Origin: Flavobacteriales bacterium UBA974
Lineage (GTDB): Bacteria; Bacteroidota; Bacteroidia; Flavobacteriales_D; Sanyastnellaceae
Assembly (NCBI GenBank): GCA_002292405.1
Contig: DBBW01000017.1
Location: 10,742-74,741 of the forward strand
Length of the DNA stretch: 64,000 nucleotides
Direction: 5' to 3'
The position numbers and the translations under genes were made by a program. The notes under the pieces are model-generated. The model ran no database searches, had not been told where the DNA came from, and saw only the letters and a program-made list of their open reading frames with translations. This document shows positions 18,139-28,135 of the stretch, piece by piece. The number at the start of each line of letters is the position of its first letter. Within the stretch, counting starts at the first letter, position 1.

Positions 18139-19375
18139 CGTCACCATTTTCGTAGTGAAAAATATAAGTTACACCCAACTCTGGGCAGTTAATCCTCCTG
18201 CCCGATAGGTCATAAACACAAATCAACTCTCCGAGGTTATTTGTGCTATCTATTAACCTTAATTCATTAACTACGGTATTGATTCCTCCTATAGGTTGTT
18301 GCTGAGTAACACAGTGAACCATCCCACCCACGTACAACATATTCCGACAATCTATACCCACAACATTTCTATTGGGATATAAATCACTAATAATAGCATT
18401 TGCTACTTCGTCATTGGGGTCGTTATAGTTGGGTACTAAAACAACGGTATTTGCAATATAATAATTTGTGTAGCTAGAGCGATAACCAACCGATTCCCCC
18501 CACGTTGTAACGACATCATTAACAGTTAGCGGTAAATGAACGATTTCAAATGGCACACCATTAGTGTTTAATGCATTATTTATTATCTCTCTATCAGAAA
18601 ATGAAACCCCCCAATAAGCCTGATCGGTGTGATTAAGTGTCACTAGAGTATTGTTACCGTGAAACCTAGCAAAACCATCAATATGCTGATCGGTTATATC
18701 ATCTAAGCCACCAAATTGTCCGTCTAACCAAACGAAATTTGTTACACCTAAATACTCCTGTAGGTAATCTTCAATTTGGGCTTCCGTTAAATCAGGGTTT
18801 CTGTCTGGGCCAGTTATTGAAGTTCTTGTAGCCATCAGTGTTCCATATCCATCAATTTCAAAAGCCCCTCCCTCAAGTACCATTGCGTTAAGATCTATAA
18901 TCGGTATATTGAGAGAGTCTGCCACGGCAACAGGTATGTTATCGCAAAGCTCAAAAGGAGCATTACCTCCCCAACCATTAAAACCCCAATCTAAAATAGT
19001 TAAATTTACTTCAGAGTCGTAAACGAAAATGGGACCATTGTCTCTCACCCAAAAGTCATCATTTTCAGCAATCACAAAATCTACTGAAGACATATCTATA
19101 AAAGATTCCTCTAATAGATTTACAATGTGATCTCTATGCACATTATCATACGCTATAATGTGAACTCTCTCGCCATCAACCAAGGCTTCTGTCATTTGAA
19201 TCCAGGCAGGCTCGAAATCAGCAGCACCGTAACCATAACTATGATTATGCGGCCATTGAAGCCATGTCCCTTCATGTGGAAGCTCCTCAACAGGCATGGT
19301 ATATTGAGCTGAAACATAACTCTCACTAACCGTTAAGATCGCAACCAACAAAATAAATGGTACACTCAGTTTCAT
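18116..19375 (-). CDS. Secreted agmatine/peptidylarginine deiminase-family enzyme
   Basis: A guanidino-group hydrolase of the agmatine/peptidylarginine deiminase superfamily. Residues 1-23 are a signal peptide (cleavage after VSA). The catalytic set is complete: Asp112 in WVRDNGPI, His231 and Asp233 in QHIDGFARF, and nucleophile Cys355 in GGMVHCVTQQQP. After the enzyme domain (about 365-419) comes a short tail, VYDLSGRRI then YIFHYENGDVKRVL, like the end of a type IX secretion sorting domain, though shorter than usual. It lies 23 bases downstream of the TonB receptor gene with no hairpin between, so it is probably on the TPP-riboswitch transcript. The true substrate is unknown (agmatine, peptidyl-arginine or another amidine). 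Confidence 0.85.
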   Translation of the reverse strand: MKLSVPFILLVAILTVSESYVSAQYTMPVEELPHEGTWLQWPHNHSYGYGAADFEPAWIQMTEALVDGERVHIIAYDNVHRDHIVNLLEESFIDMSSVDFVIAENDDFWVRDNGPIFVYDSEVNLTILDWGFNGWGGNAPFELCDNIPVAVADSLNIPIIDLNAMVLEGGAFEIDGYGTLMATRTSITGPDRNPDLTEAQIEDYLQEYLGVTNFVWLDGQFGGLDDITDQHIDGFARFHGNNTLVTLNHTDQAYWGVSFSDREIINNALNTNGVPFEIVHLPLTVNDVVTTWGESVGYRSSYTNYYIANTVVLVPNYNDPNDEVANAIISDLYPNRNVVGIDCRNMLYVGGMVHCVTQQQPIGGINTVVNELRLIDSTNNLGELICVYDLSGRRINCPELGVTYIFHYENGDVKRVLAD

Positions 19376-19398
19376 AGATGCAAATTAGTCAATCTTAC

Positions 19399-21657
19399 TT
19401 AAAAACTATATACGATATTTATAAACCCATGACGTCCAGCCTGCGGAAAAACATAATTCTCTGTCACCATTCCATCTAAACCTCCATCTAGGTAGCTATA
19501 TGTCCAACCATTTGCACTATACAATTCATTAAAAATGTTATTTGCAAATACTGAAACACTCAGCCCACTCTCAGACTCAGGAGACCATCTAACAACGAAA
19601 TCATTAACTAGATATGATGGTAATGACCTTTCGTCATTTGAAGTGTTATCTAGGTATTGTTTCCCTACAAATTTAGCGGCATGCTCAAAATTTATTGAGT
19701 TTTTATCATTAGACCAAACCTTAATTCCAATCATACTTGCCGCAACTACTGAAGGCGAAAATGCAATGTCTGTATTAAGGTGAGTTATAGGAATTATAGT
19801 AGGAATCATGGAAACATAATCGTATAGAATTTCATCAAACTCTTCAATTTTATTCTTAGATAATGTCAAATTACCATCCCATCTAATGCGAGAAGAAATT
19901 TCAACTCCACCTTGTAATTCCACACCCTGCCTAAAACTATTAGGTACATTTATTCTAACCACATTTCCAACATCATTGAGCGCTCCTGTAGCTACTAATT
20001 GGTCTTGATAACCCATGTGATATAATCCGATTTCAGCAGCCCATTTATTCCCATAGGTCTTAAATCCAGTTTCGATGTTCAATAATCTCTCAGGCTTAAT
20101 TAAAGCAGAACCCCAGCCAGGATGATCTAAATAATCACTTCTAGCTGGCTCTCTATTTGCGATAGCAACTGAAGCAAACGCTCTTAAGTTTTCCGACGGC
20201 CTGAAATCTAACCCAAGCTTAGGGTTAAAAAACAACATCTTATGATCAAACATGAAATCCTGCAAATCAGAGTCTACTCCATTAGAAGTGTAAAGTACAG
20301 AGCGGATTTGTGCTTCCCCTTGAACTTGAATTAATCTAGGTATTAAATCAAAACTAATTCTTGAGTATGCACTCATGTCATGTTTATTACCCACATTATC
20401 GTAGTACTTAGTACCTGGCATCACATCGAATGCATGTTGCATCCAAATTATCTCACCGAAATGATCACCAGAATAAGTAGAGTAAGCAAATCCAGCATCT
20501 AACTTTGCTTCTTTGATAGGTACGCTTAAATTGATAATGCTTCCTAAAAGAGTATTATCAAGCCATCTTCTACGAATGACATTCGTTGATTCTGGGGAAG
20601 TCGAGTCAGGAAACATTGGAGCTTCTAAACCATACGACTGAAAGGAATCTCCAGAACGAAACTGTTCATAAAACCCAGCACCTGAAGTAGAGTAAAGAGT
20701 CATGGCTATATCGGCTATTCCGACTCGTTGATCAAAATGAAGTTGTAAATGATTTTGGGCATAATCGTCTACTTCATTTTCATAGTTATAATAATTATGA
20801 GTCCTTCTATTTTCGATCAAATCAGTTACTCTTTCAGAATCCGAGCCGTATCCATATTCTGATGAGCCTGCAGCCCAATCGAGTATTTCTTGGTCAGTAA
20901 CATTTTCGTCTGTTGCTAATTTTGGTACACCATTCCAAGCCTGATAAGTCCTCTCACTTCCTAACATAGTTGTAAGCGACATCCTACCGCTTGCCCATCT
21001 TTTTGCAACTGAAGTGTAAAGTGAGTTAAGCTCACTTGAAGCTCTATCAATATAACCATCTGATGAGACATGAGAAGCTCTTCCATCAAATGAAAAACCA
21101 TTACCTATCATTCCCGTATTCCAACTTACAGACTCTCTTGATGAATTAAAACTACCCATTCCTAACACAGCCCTTACTCCAGGCTTGACTATCGCACCTA
21201 ATGTGTTTACAGCCACTGAAGCACCGAATGCGCCAGCTCCTATAGTGCTTGTACCAACTCCTCTTTGGATTTGAAGACCGGAAACACTCGCACCTAAATC
21301 TGGTAAATTAACCCAGTAAACCCCCTGAGACTCAGCATCGTTTAATGGAACACCATTAATAGTAACGTTAACTCTACTAGCGTCGGTTCCTCGAATTCTC
21401 ATTCCTGTGTATCCTATACCATTTCCAGCATCAGAAGTAACAACAACAGAAGGAGCAAACCTTAAAAGGAAAGGTAAATCTTGAGCCGCATCTCGTTTGT
21501 TTAAATCCTCAGCATCAAAATCTGAGTGGGTAAATGGTGCTCTTTCATCTGAAGTCACGGCAGTAATTGCGGCGGGATGGATTAGGTTAATTGAATCAAT
21601 TTGGGCTTGAAAGAAAGCCGACGAAAATAGAAAAATAAATAAAATGGATATACGCAT
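19399..21657 (-). CDS. TonB-dependent outer-membrane receptor, probably for thiamine compounds
   Basis: 752 residues: signal peptide 1-18 (ending FFQAQ), a plug domain at about 45-165 containing RIRGTDASRVNVTINGVPLN and LQIQRGVGTSTIGAGAFGAS, and a 22-strand barrel to the terminal aromatic FINIVYSF. Such receptors import scarce nutrients with energy from TonB-ExbBD. There is no N-terminal carboxypeptidase-like domain and no SusD partner, so a polysaccharide role is unlikely. The TPP riboswitch directly upstream strongly suggests that thiamine, its phosphates or a precursor is the cargo (inference from regulation). A deiminase-like secreted enzyme follows by 23 bases. Confidence 0.9.
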   Translation of the reverse strand: MRISILFIFLFSSAFFQAQIDSINLIHPAAITAVTSDERAPFTHSDFDAEDLNKRDAAQDLPFLLRFAPSVVVTSDAGNGIGYTGMRIRGTDASRVNVTINGVPLNDAESQGVYWVNLPDLGASVSGLQIQRGVGTSTIGAGAFGASVAVNTLGAIVKPGVRAVLGMGSFNSSRESVSWNTGMIGNGFSFDGRASHVSSDGYIDRASSELNSLYTSVAKRWASGRMSLTTMLGSERTYQAWNGVPKLATDENVTDQEILDWAAGSSEYGYGSDSERVTDLIENRRTHNYYNYENEVDDYAQNHLQLHFDQRVGIADIAMTLYSTSGAGFYEQFRSGDSFQSYGLEAPMFPDSTSPESTNVIRRRWLDNTLLGSIINLSVPIKEAKLDAGFAYSTYSGDHFGEIIWMQHAFDVMPGTKYYDNVGNKHDMSAYSRISFDLIPRLIQVQGEAQIRSVLYTSNGVDSDLQDFMFDHKMLFFNPKLGLDFRPSENLRAFASVAIANREPARSDYLDHPGWGSALIKPERLLNIETGFKTYGNKWAAEIGLYHMGYQDQLVATGALNDVGNVVRINVPNSFRQGVELQGGVEISSRIRWDGNLTLSKNKIEEFDEILYDYVSMIPTIIPITHLNTDIAFSPSVVAASMIGIKVWSNDKNSINFEHAAKFVGKQYLDNTSNDERSLPSYLVNDFVVRWSPESESGLSVSVFANNIFNELYSANGWTYSYLDGGLDGMVTENYVFPQAGRHGFINIVYSF

Positions 21658-21707
21658 AGCATAGTTTTTAAATTAAAAATATGACGCAGGCGTATTCTTA
21701 TATGACA

Positions 21708-21775
21708 TCTTCCACCCCGGTATTACCCGGTCAGGTTCAAAGGGTATAAATCTCAGCCAAAAGGCACCCCTGCAT
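21708..21775 (-). promoter_or_regulatory. TPP (THI-box) riboswitch
   Basis: On the minus strand the leader contains the TPP aptamer in order: GGGGTGCC, GGCTGAGA, a short P3 loop, then TACCCTTTGAACCTGA, CCGGGTAATACCGG and GGTGGAA. CTGAGA and the CTTTGAACCTGA core contact the pyrimidine and pyrophosphate of TPP in known structures. The aptamer starts about 5 bases after a TAACTTTG -7 box and ends about 50 bases before the receptor ATG. With only AT-rich sequence between, control may be at translation or by a non-classical terminator. Confidence 0.95.
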
Positions 21776-21779
21776 CGTG

Positions 21780-21787
21780 ACAAAGTT
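21780..21787 (-). promoter_or_regulatory. -7 promoter box TAACTTTG for the riboswitch transcript
   Basis: A perfect match to the Bacteroidota -7 consensus TAnnTTTG, placed so that transcription would begin at about the first base of the TPP aptamer. No clear TTG is seen at the -33 position. The upstream part of this promoter lies inside the divergent cysQ 5' region. Confidence 0.55.
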
Positions 21788-21812
21788 ACTCTATGGCGAC
21801 TATATTGTGGGC

Positions 21813-22601
21813 ATGATGTCAGATGAATTTATAAATAAAACTCTAACCCTTTCCATTAGAGCGGCAGGAGCGGCTGTAAAATCATTAATTGTAGCTCTAG
21901 ATTCTTCAGATGACGAACTACATATAACATCAAAAGAGGATGGTTCCCTTGTGTCTAATGCTGATTATGCTTCAGATAAAATAATAACTAAAATCCTCTC
22001 TCCTCTTGGAATTCCTATCCTTAGTGAATAAGCAATTATTCCTTCTTTTGAAGACAGGAAAGATTGGCCATAATATTTCTTAATTGATCCTTTAGATGGT
22101 TCAGAATCGTTTCTCAAAAATAGATCTGGATTTACTGTGAATATTGAACTTTGTGACTCAACAGGCCCCATCATAGGTGTCGTTGCTGCCCCTTTATCCA
22201 ACTTGATCTATGCTGGAGCGATGGGGAAAGATTTTTCTATTTACCAATTAAATGGAACTTCTATTAAAACAATACATTCTAATACTATCAAAAAACCATA
22301 TAGATTAGTTACCTCTTGTGATGAGCAGGGTGAGTTAGAGGATTTACTCCCTCCAGGAATTCACACAACAGATGTTATTGCTAGTCCGGTTAGCGGAGCT
22401 CTTAAATTCTGTAAAATAGCGCTAGGAGAAGCTAAAATTCACTCTAGAACTGGAACTTACATGGAATGGGACTGCGCAGCCGGAGATGCCATTCTAAGAT
22501 CGATAGGATTAGAGGTTTACAATAGACATACACACAGACGTTTAAGATACAACTCTAGAGATTTAAAGGTACACGGACTATATACTTCTAAAGTTCTATA
22601 A
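21813..22601 (+). pseudogene. cysQ: 3'(2'),5'-bisphosphate nucleotidase (cysQ) with two in-frame stop codons
   Basis: A 262-codon frame encodes a full-length CysQ-like phosphatase of the inositol-monophosphatase fold, which recycles 3'-phosphoadenosine 5'-phosphate from sulfate assimilation. Two TAA codons interrupt one continuous frame at 22029-22031 (codon 73) and 22071-22073 (codon 87). On both sides the family sequence is intact: PILSE before, LIDPLDGS (Asp92) and FTVNIEL after, then WDCAAGDAIL (Asp220) and RYNSRDL. The first stop stands where the family has the second Glu of LSEE, a metal-binding region, so a single GAA-to-TAA change would explain it. The 3' part could be read from a GTG at 22137 but would lack the active site. 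Either a recent pseudogene or an assembly error. Confidence 0.8.
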
Positions 22602-22613
22602 AAGCAATATCCT

Positions 22614-23564
22614 TTATCTATAAGGCCCCTCTTCAAAAGTGTTGTACATATCGCAATAATTTGAGTACCGCTCCTTAGACACCTTACCTTCCTCAACCTG
22701 CTTTTTAACTGCACAGCCGGGCTCATCCAGATGAACACAATTGTTAAACTTACAATCGTGTAAAAGTGTGAAAAACTCCGGGAAATGATGGCTCAGCGTA
22801 CTCTTTCCTAATGTTACTAAACCAAACCCTTTTATACCTGGTGTATCAATAATAAATCCACCTCCTGGAACTGAAAACATTTCGGCAAAAGTAGTTGTAT
22901 GCCTTCCTTTTGAATGAGATTCCGACACATCAGCGGTTTTTAGCTCTAAACCCGGAATAAGCAGATTGATGATCGTGCTTTTACCGACACCACTATGTCC
23001 AGATAGTAAATTTATACCTGAATTTAATTCCTCTCTAAAGTCTTTTATTCCTAAACCAGACTCTGCTGAAACCCTCATTGTTTCATAACCAGCTCTCGTA
23101 TATATACCCTCCAACTCCTCTTGCCTTAACATTGCCTCTTTATCTGAACTTAATAAATCAAATTTGTTAAACACAATCGTAGTCGGAATTCCGTATGCTT
23201 CTGCTGTGACTAAGAATCTATCAATAAAACCGGAACTAGTCCTTGGTTTAGCAATGGTTACAATAAGATATGCTCTATCTAAATTTGAAGCGACAATATG
23301 AGTCTCCTTAGAAAGGTTTACGGATTTTCGAACAATGTAATTCCTTCGATCTTCTATACTATCTATACTACCAGTTCCGTCTTTAGACTTAATAAATTGT
23401 ACAGCATCACCCACTGCGATAGGGTTCGTAGATCGTAAACCCTTAAGCCTCATCTTTCCCTTAATTCTACATCGAATATTCTTTCCTGAAGAGTCTTGTA
23501 CATCATACCAAGATCCGGTAGATCTAAAGACTATTCCTCTTTCAGTATTCGTTTCAGTACTCAA
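22614..23564 (-). CDS. rsgA: Ribosome small-subunit GTPase RsgA (YjeQ)
   Basis: 316 residues; a circularly permuted GTPase that checks late 30S maturation. In order: N-terminal OB fold (GSWYDVQDSS to about residue 85), then G4 (NKFD), G1 (GHSGVGKST) and G3 (DTPGIKGFG), and a C-terminal zinc finger CKFNNCVHLDEPGC. The only start that keeps the OB fold whole is TTG at 23564; the next ATG, at residue 38, would remove half of it. That TTG overlaps the TGA of gldA (TTGA), so translation is probably coupled to gldA. It ends 12 bases from the convergent cysQ pseudogene. Confidence 0.9.
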   Translation of the reverse strand: MSTETNTERGIVFRSTGSWYDVQDSSGKNIRCRIKGKMRLKGLRSTNPIAVGDAVQFIKSKDGTGSIDSIEDRRNYIVRKSVNLSKETHIVASNLDRAYLIVTIAKPRTSSGFIDRFLVTAEAYGIPTTIVFNKFDLLSSDKEAMLRQEELEGIYTRAGYETMRVSAESGLGIKDFREELNSGINLLSGHSGVGKSTIINLLIPGLELKTADVSESHSKGRHTTTFAEMFSVPGGGFIIDTPGIKGFGLVTLGKSTLSHHFPEFFTLLHDCKFNNCVHLDEPGCAVKKQVEEGKVSKERYSNYCDMYNTFEEGPYR

Positions 23565-24262
23565 GAAGTAAGATCTTTAAAAGCCGCTTCAAGCCCACCA
23601 TATCGACTTGTAAAAATATCCGTGGCCTCATCCGCTACTACCTCTCCATTCTTAATAAGCACAACACGATCACACATAGCCTCCACTTCTTGCATAACAT
23701 GTGTGGATAGAAGTACCGTTCTTTCACGACCTATGTTTTTTATTAATGCCCTTACTTCAACAAGTTGATTGGGGTCCAAACCCGAAGTCGGCTCATCAAG
23801 TATCAATACTTCCGGCTCATGTATAATGGCAGCTGCAAGACCCACTCTTTGGCGATAACCCTTAGATAATTGACCTATTTTCTTACTAAATTCAGGCTCT
23901 AATGCCACAAGAGACATAACTTCTTCAACCCTTTTAGCGACGTTATTTACTTTATACATCCCACCTACAAAACTTAAATATTCACGTATGAACATTTCTT
24001 CGGGCAAGGAATTATGCTCTGGTAAATAACCTATTCGCTTTTTTGTTTCAAGAGGATCTGAATCAACATTAAAACCACAAACTTCAACATAACCTGAAGT
24101 TGTAGGTAAGTACCCAGATATTAATCGCATCAATGTTGATTTACCTGCGCCGTTTGGTCCTAATAAACCTAAAATCTGACCCGAAGGGATTTTCAAACTA
24201 ACATCATTAAGAGCAGCTTGTCCATTAAAAACTTTCGTGGTGTGTTTTACGTTAATCGACAT
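23561..24262 (-). CDS. gldA: ABC transporter ATP-binding protein, GldA-like
   Basis: 233 residues with Walker A GPNGAGKST, Q-loop region YLPEHNSLPEEM, signature LSKGYRQRVGLAAAI, Walker B VLILDEPTSGLDPNQ and switch His in LSTHVMQEVEAMCDR. The YLPEHN, GQLSKGYRQR and STHVMQEVEAMCDR stretches strongly resemble GldA, the ATPase of the gliding-motility ABC transporter GldAFG. No membrane partners gldF/gldG are near; in Flavobacterium johnsoniae gldA is also separate from gldFG. The start is ATG 24262 rather than the preceding TTG. It follows groL by 21 bases and overlaps rsgA. Confidence 0.75.
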   Translation of the reverse strand: MSINVKHTTKVFNGQAALNDVSLKIPSGQILGLLGPNGAGKSTLMRLISGYLPTTSGYVEVCGFNVDSDPLETKKRIGYLPEHNSLPEEMFIREYLSFVGGMYKVNNVAKRVEEVMSLVALEPEFSKKIGQLSKGYRQRVGLAAAIIHEPEVLILDEPTSGLDPNQLVEVRALIKNIGRERTVLLSTHVMQEVEAMCDRVVLIKNGEVVADEATDIFTSRYGGLEAAFKDLTS

Positions 24263-24283
24263 CAATCTGAAAGTGCATTTATT

Positions 24284-26222
<1,939 letters not shown>

Positions 26223-26351
26223 CTGATAAATAAAATAATAAAGATTAACTGGAGCGCCTCAAATAGCTACCAAGCAAAATGCGAGCACTAAATTACAATC
26301 GAATGAGTGAACAATCTAATACTTTAGAATATAAATACTTCTGGAATATAC

Positions 26352-26693
26352 TTACTCAGAAGGAGTGTCAGTTGGAGACTCTGTTTCAACGGGAGCAGCA
26401 ACTTCAACGGGAGCAGGTGTTGAAGTTGTACTTGGCATAAAGCTCTCGTCAATACCGACATTTGCATCAGTGTTTCCATTGTAGATACCAGCAGCCATGC
26501 AAGTCACAAATAGTGCAACCACAAGGTACCAAGTGCTCTTCTCAAGGAAGTCTGTTGTACGTTGCACACCGCCCATGGCGGCACCACCTGTAAATCCAGA
26601 TGCGAGCCCACCACCCTTAGGGTTTTGGACTAAAATAACTGCTCCTATAAGGAAGCAGATAATCAAAATAATAACTGTGAGGAAAGTTCCCAT
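26352..26693 (-). CDS. secG: Preprotein translocase subunit SecG
   Basis: 113 residues with two membrane helices (about 3-22 and 52-72) joined by the conserved loop LVQNPKGGGLASGFTGGAA, which is diagnostic for SecG. A Thr/Pro/Ser-rich tail follows, rich in repeated APVE units, as in other Bacteroidota SecG proteins. SecG assists SecYE during export. It starts 10 bases after the upstream repeat-like protein gene and probably ends the miaB-to-secG operon. Confidence 0.93.
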   Translation of the reverse strand: MGTFLTVIILIICFLIGAVILVQNPKGGGLASGFTGGAAMGGVQRTTDFLEKSTWYLVVALFVTCMAAGIYNGNTDANVGIDESFMPSTTSTPAPVEVAAPVETESPTDTPSE

Positions 26694-26703
26694 GATAGTC
26701 TTC

Positions 26704-27621
26704 TTAGTTTTTGCTTAGCTTTTTCAGCTGGAATGCAAAATAAACACTTTTTTCAGGATATTTCAAAGCTAACATCTTAAAAGCTTTCCTTGCACGCCCA
26801 ATTTGGCCCTGAGAAGCATATAATTTTGCCATAGTTTCAGTGACTAAACTCGGGTCGTATTGTAGTCCTTTACTAGCCCATTCTTCAACCGGTGTATCAA
26901 TATCACGAACAGGTCCAATAGACGGATTGTTCTTATTCAAAAAGGAATCAATTATAGCCGATGCTCCTTGTTCTACTTGAGATATATGATTTCCATAATC
27001 TCCAAATGATGTTTCTGTCGCCCTTATCTTCAACCACTTTCCGAACATAGAATTTGCTTCACCAGCCCCTTTTATCTCATTCAATTCACGATGTAAAAGA
27101 GTGCCTTTTTCCAGCTCACTTTCACTCCTTTTCAATTGAGAAAAATAATTTGATTTTTTTCCTAGATCACTCCCTGTAAGAGGCTCTTTTTCGTCCCAAC
27201 TCTCCATTTCGACGCTCAAGGAAGTGGCAATTGCCTCGACTACAGCTTCTCTTTCACTTGAAATATGTTCTGATTCATCATCTAATTTTCTCTCATCTAT
27301 ATGCCAAACCAATTCCAGCAACTCATCCTCTGACACCTCATCTTCGGTTTCTATCACTTTATGTATTTCTCTAGCTTCACGCCTCAGATCTTCACCAAAC
27401 ATTAATTCAAAAAGCGCCTTCCTCGAGTTGCAATGAGCGGCGGCGGCGAGAAGGTCTTTTTTTTGGTCTAAATGGCCAGCATCCTTAGAAGCCTTAGCAA
27501 GTAACATGCGGAAAGGCCCACTATATGGATGATTTTCAACCAATTCAATTAAATCATCACGCAAATCTGTAAGATTGGTTTCTTTGTGAGTGAGTATTGA
27601 ATTTAATCGCTGAATATTCAT
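26704..27621 (-). CDS. Conserved hypothetical, helical repeat-like protein
   Basis: 305 residues from ATG 27621 (MNIQRLNSIL), which lies 5 bases after the lptE stop; the longer reading from 27675 would overlap lptE by 50 bases and adds no conserved sequence. No signal peptide or membrane helix. The ends look like tetratricopeptide-type helical pairs: PYSGPFRMLLAKASKDAG near the N-terminus and VTETMAKLYASQGQIGRARKAFKMLALKYPE at the C-terminus. The middle is long, acidic and probably disordered. Bacteroidota commonly have such a gene between lptE and secG. Function unknown, perhaps a cytosolic adaptor. Confidence 0.65.
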   Translation of the reverse strand: MNIQRLNSILTHKETNLTDLRDDLIELVENHPYSGPFRMLLAKASKDAGHLDQKKDLLAAAAHCNSRKALFELMFGEDLRREAREIHKVIETEDEVSEDELLELVWHIDERKLDDESEHISSEREAVVEAIATSLSVEMESWDEKEPLTGSDLGKKSNYFSQLKRSESELEKGTLLHRELNEIKGAGEANSMFGKWLKIRATETSFGDYGNHISQVEQGASAIIDSFLNKNNPSIGPVRDIDTPVEEWASKGLQYDPSLVTETMAKLYASQGQIGRARKAFKMLALKYPEKSVYFAFQLKKLSKN

Positions 27622-27625
27622 TTTC

Positions 27626-28135
27626 TTACCAATTTCCAAGGCTTGCATTAAAAATATCCAATGATAACAACTCACCTATCTCATTTGCAATCACATCTTC
27701 TATAGAAAAAATATCTGAACTGCTTGGCACATCTACAAAACGACTGAACTTTCTCTGAAAACTTAGAGATCCATTTAAGCTGTTGGTATAAATAACATCA
27801 ACTGTAATTGTTACTCTATTTGCACTTGCAGTCTCATCTCCTTGTACATTAATCGGCTGAACTAACCAATCAACCACTCTTCCAGAAAATTTCAACTCTG
27901 AATCAACACTAACTAATTTCAAAGTTGACTGCCTTTGTACTCTATCCACTAGTGACTCAGAAATACTAAGTGCAGAAGTAGCAGAAACCAACGGGTGAGT
28001 TGCTTCAAAAATTGATACACTAAAGGTTTTAGCTCCAGAAGTTGCAGCTCCATATGGAGAATATACACCACAGCTACTAATAGAAGCAATAGCTAGCAAG
28101 ACACAAATAAATAATATAAACTTAATCAATTTCAT
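27626..28135 (-). CDS. lptE: LptE-family LPS-assembly lipoprotein
   Basis: 169 residues with a lipoprotein signal peptide: hydrophobic core 5-17, then the lipobox ending ASISSC with lipidated Cys22. The body has the LptE pattern of beta strands (FSVSIFEATHPLVSATSALSISESLVDRVQRQ, then SELKFSGRVVDW). LptE plugs the LptD barrel that inserts lipopolysaccharide in the outer membrane. Sequence identity to proteobacterial LptE is low, so the call rests on fold pattern and context. Its ATG overlaps the stop of the sigma-54 activator gene (ATGA). Confidence 0.75.
   Translation of the reverse strand: MKLIKFILFICVLLAIASISSCGVYSPYGAATSGAKTFSVSIFEATHPLVSATSALSISESLVDRVQRQSTLKLVSVDSELKFSGRVVDWLVQPINVQGDETASANRVTITVDVIYTNSLNGSLSFQRKFSRFVDVPSSSDIFSIEDVIANEIGELLSLDIFNASLGNW

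Noticed and set aside
22137..22601. Independent 154-residue gene starting at GTG 22137
   Set aside because: It is the in-frame 3' part of the interrupted cysQ and lacks half the active site.
26223..26351. Possible CIRCE heat-shock operator before groS
   Set aside because: Only a half-site-like GAGCACTAA is present; the TTAGCACTC-N9-GAGTGCTAA pair is absent.
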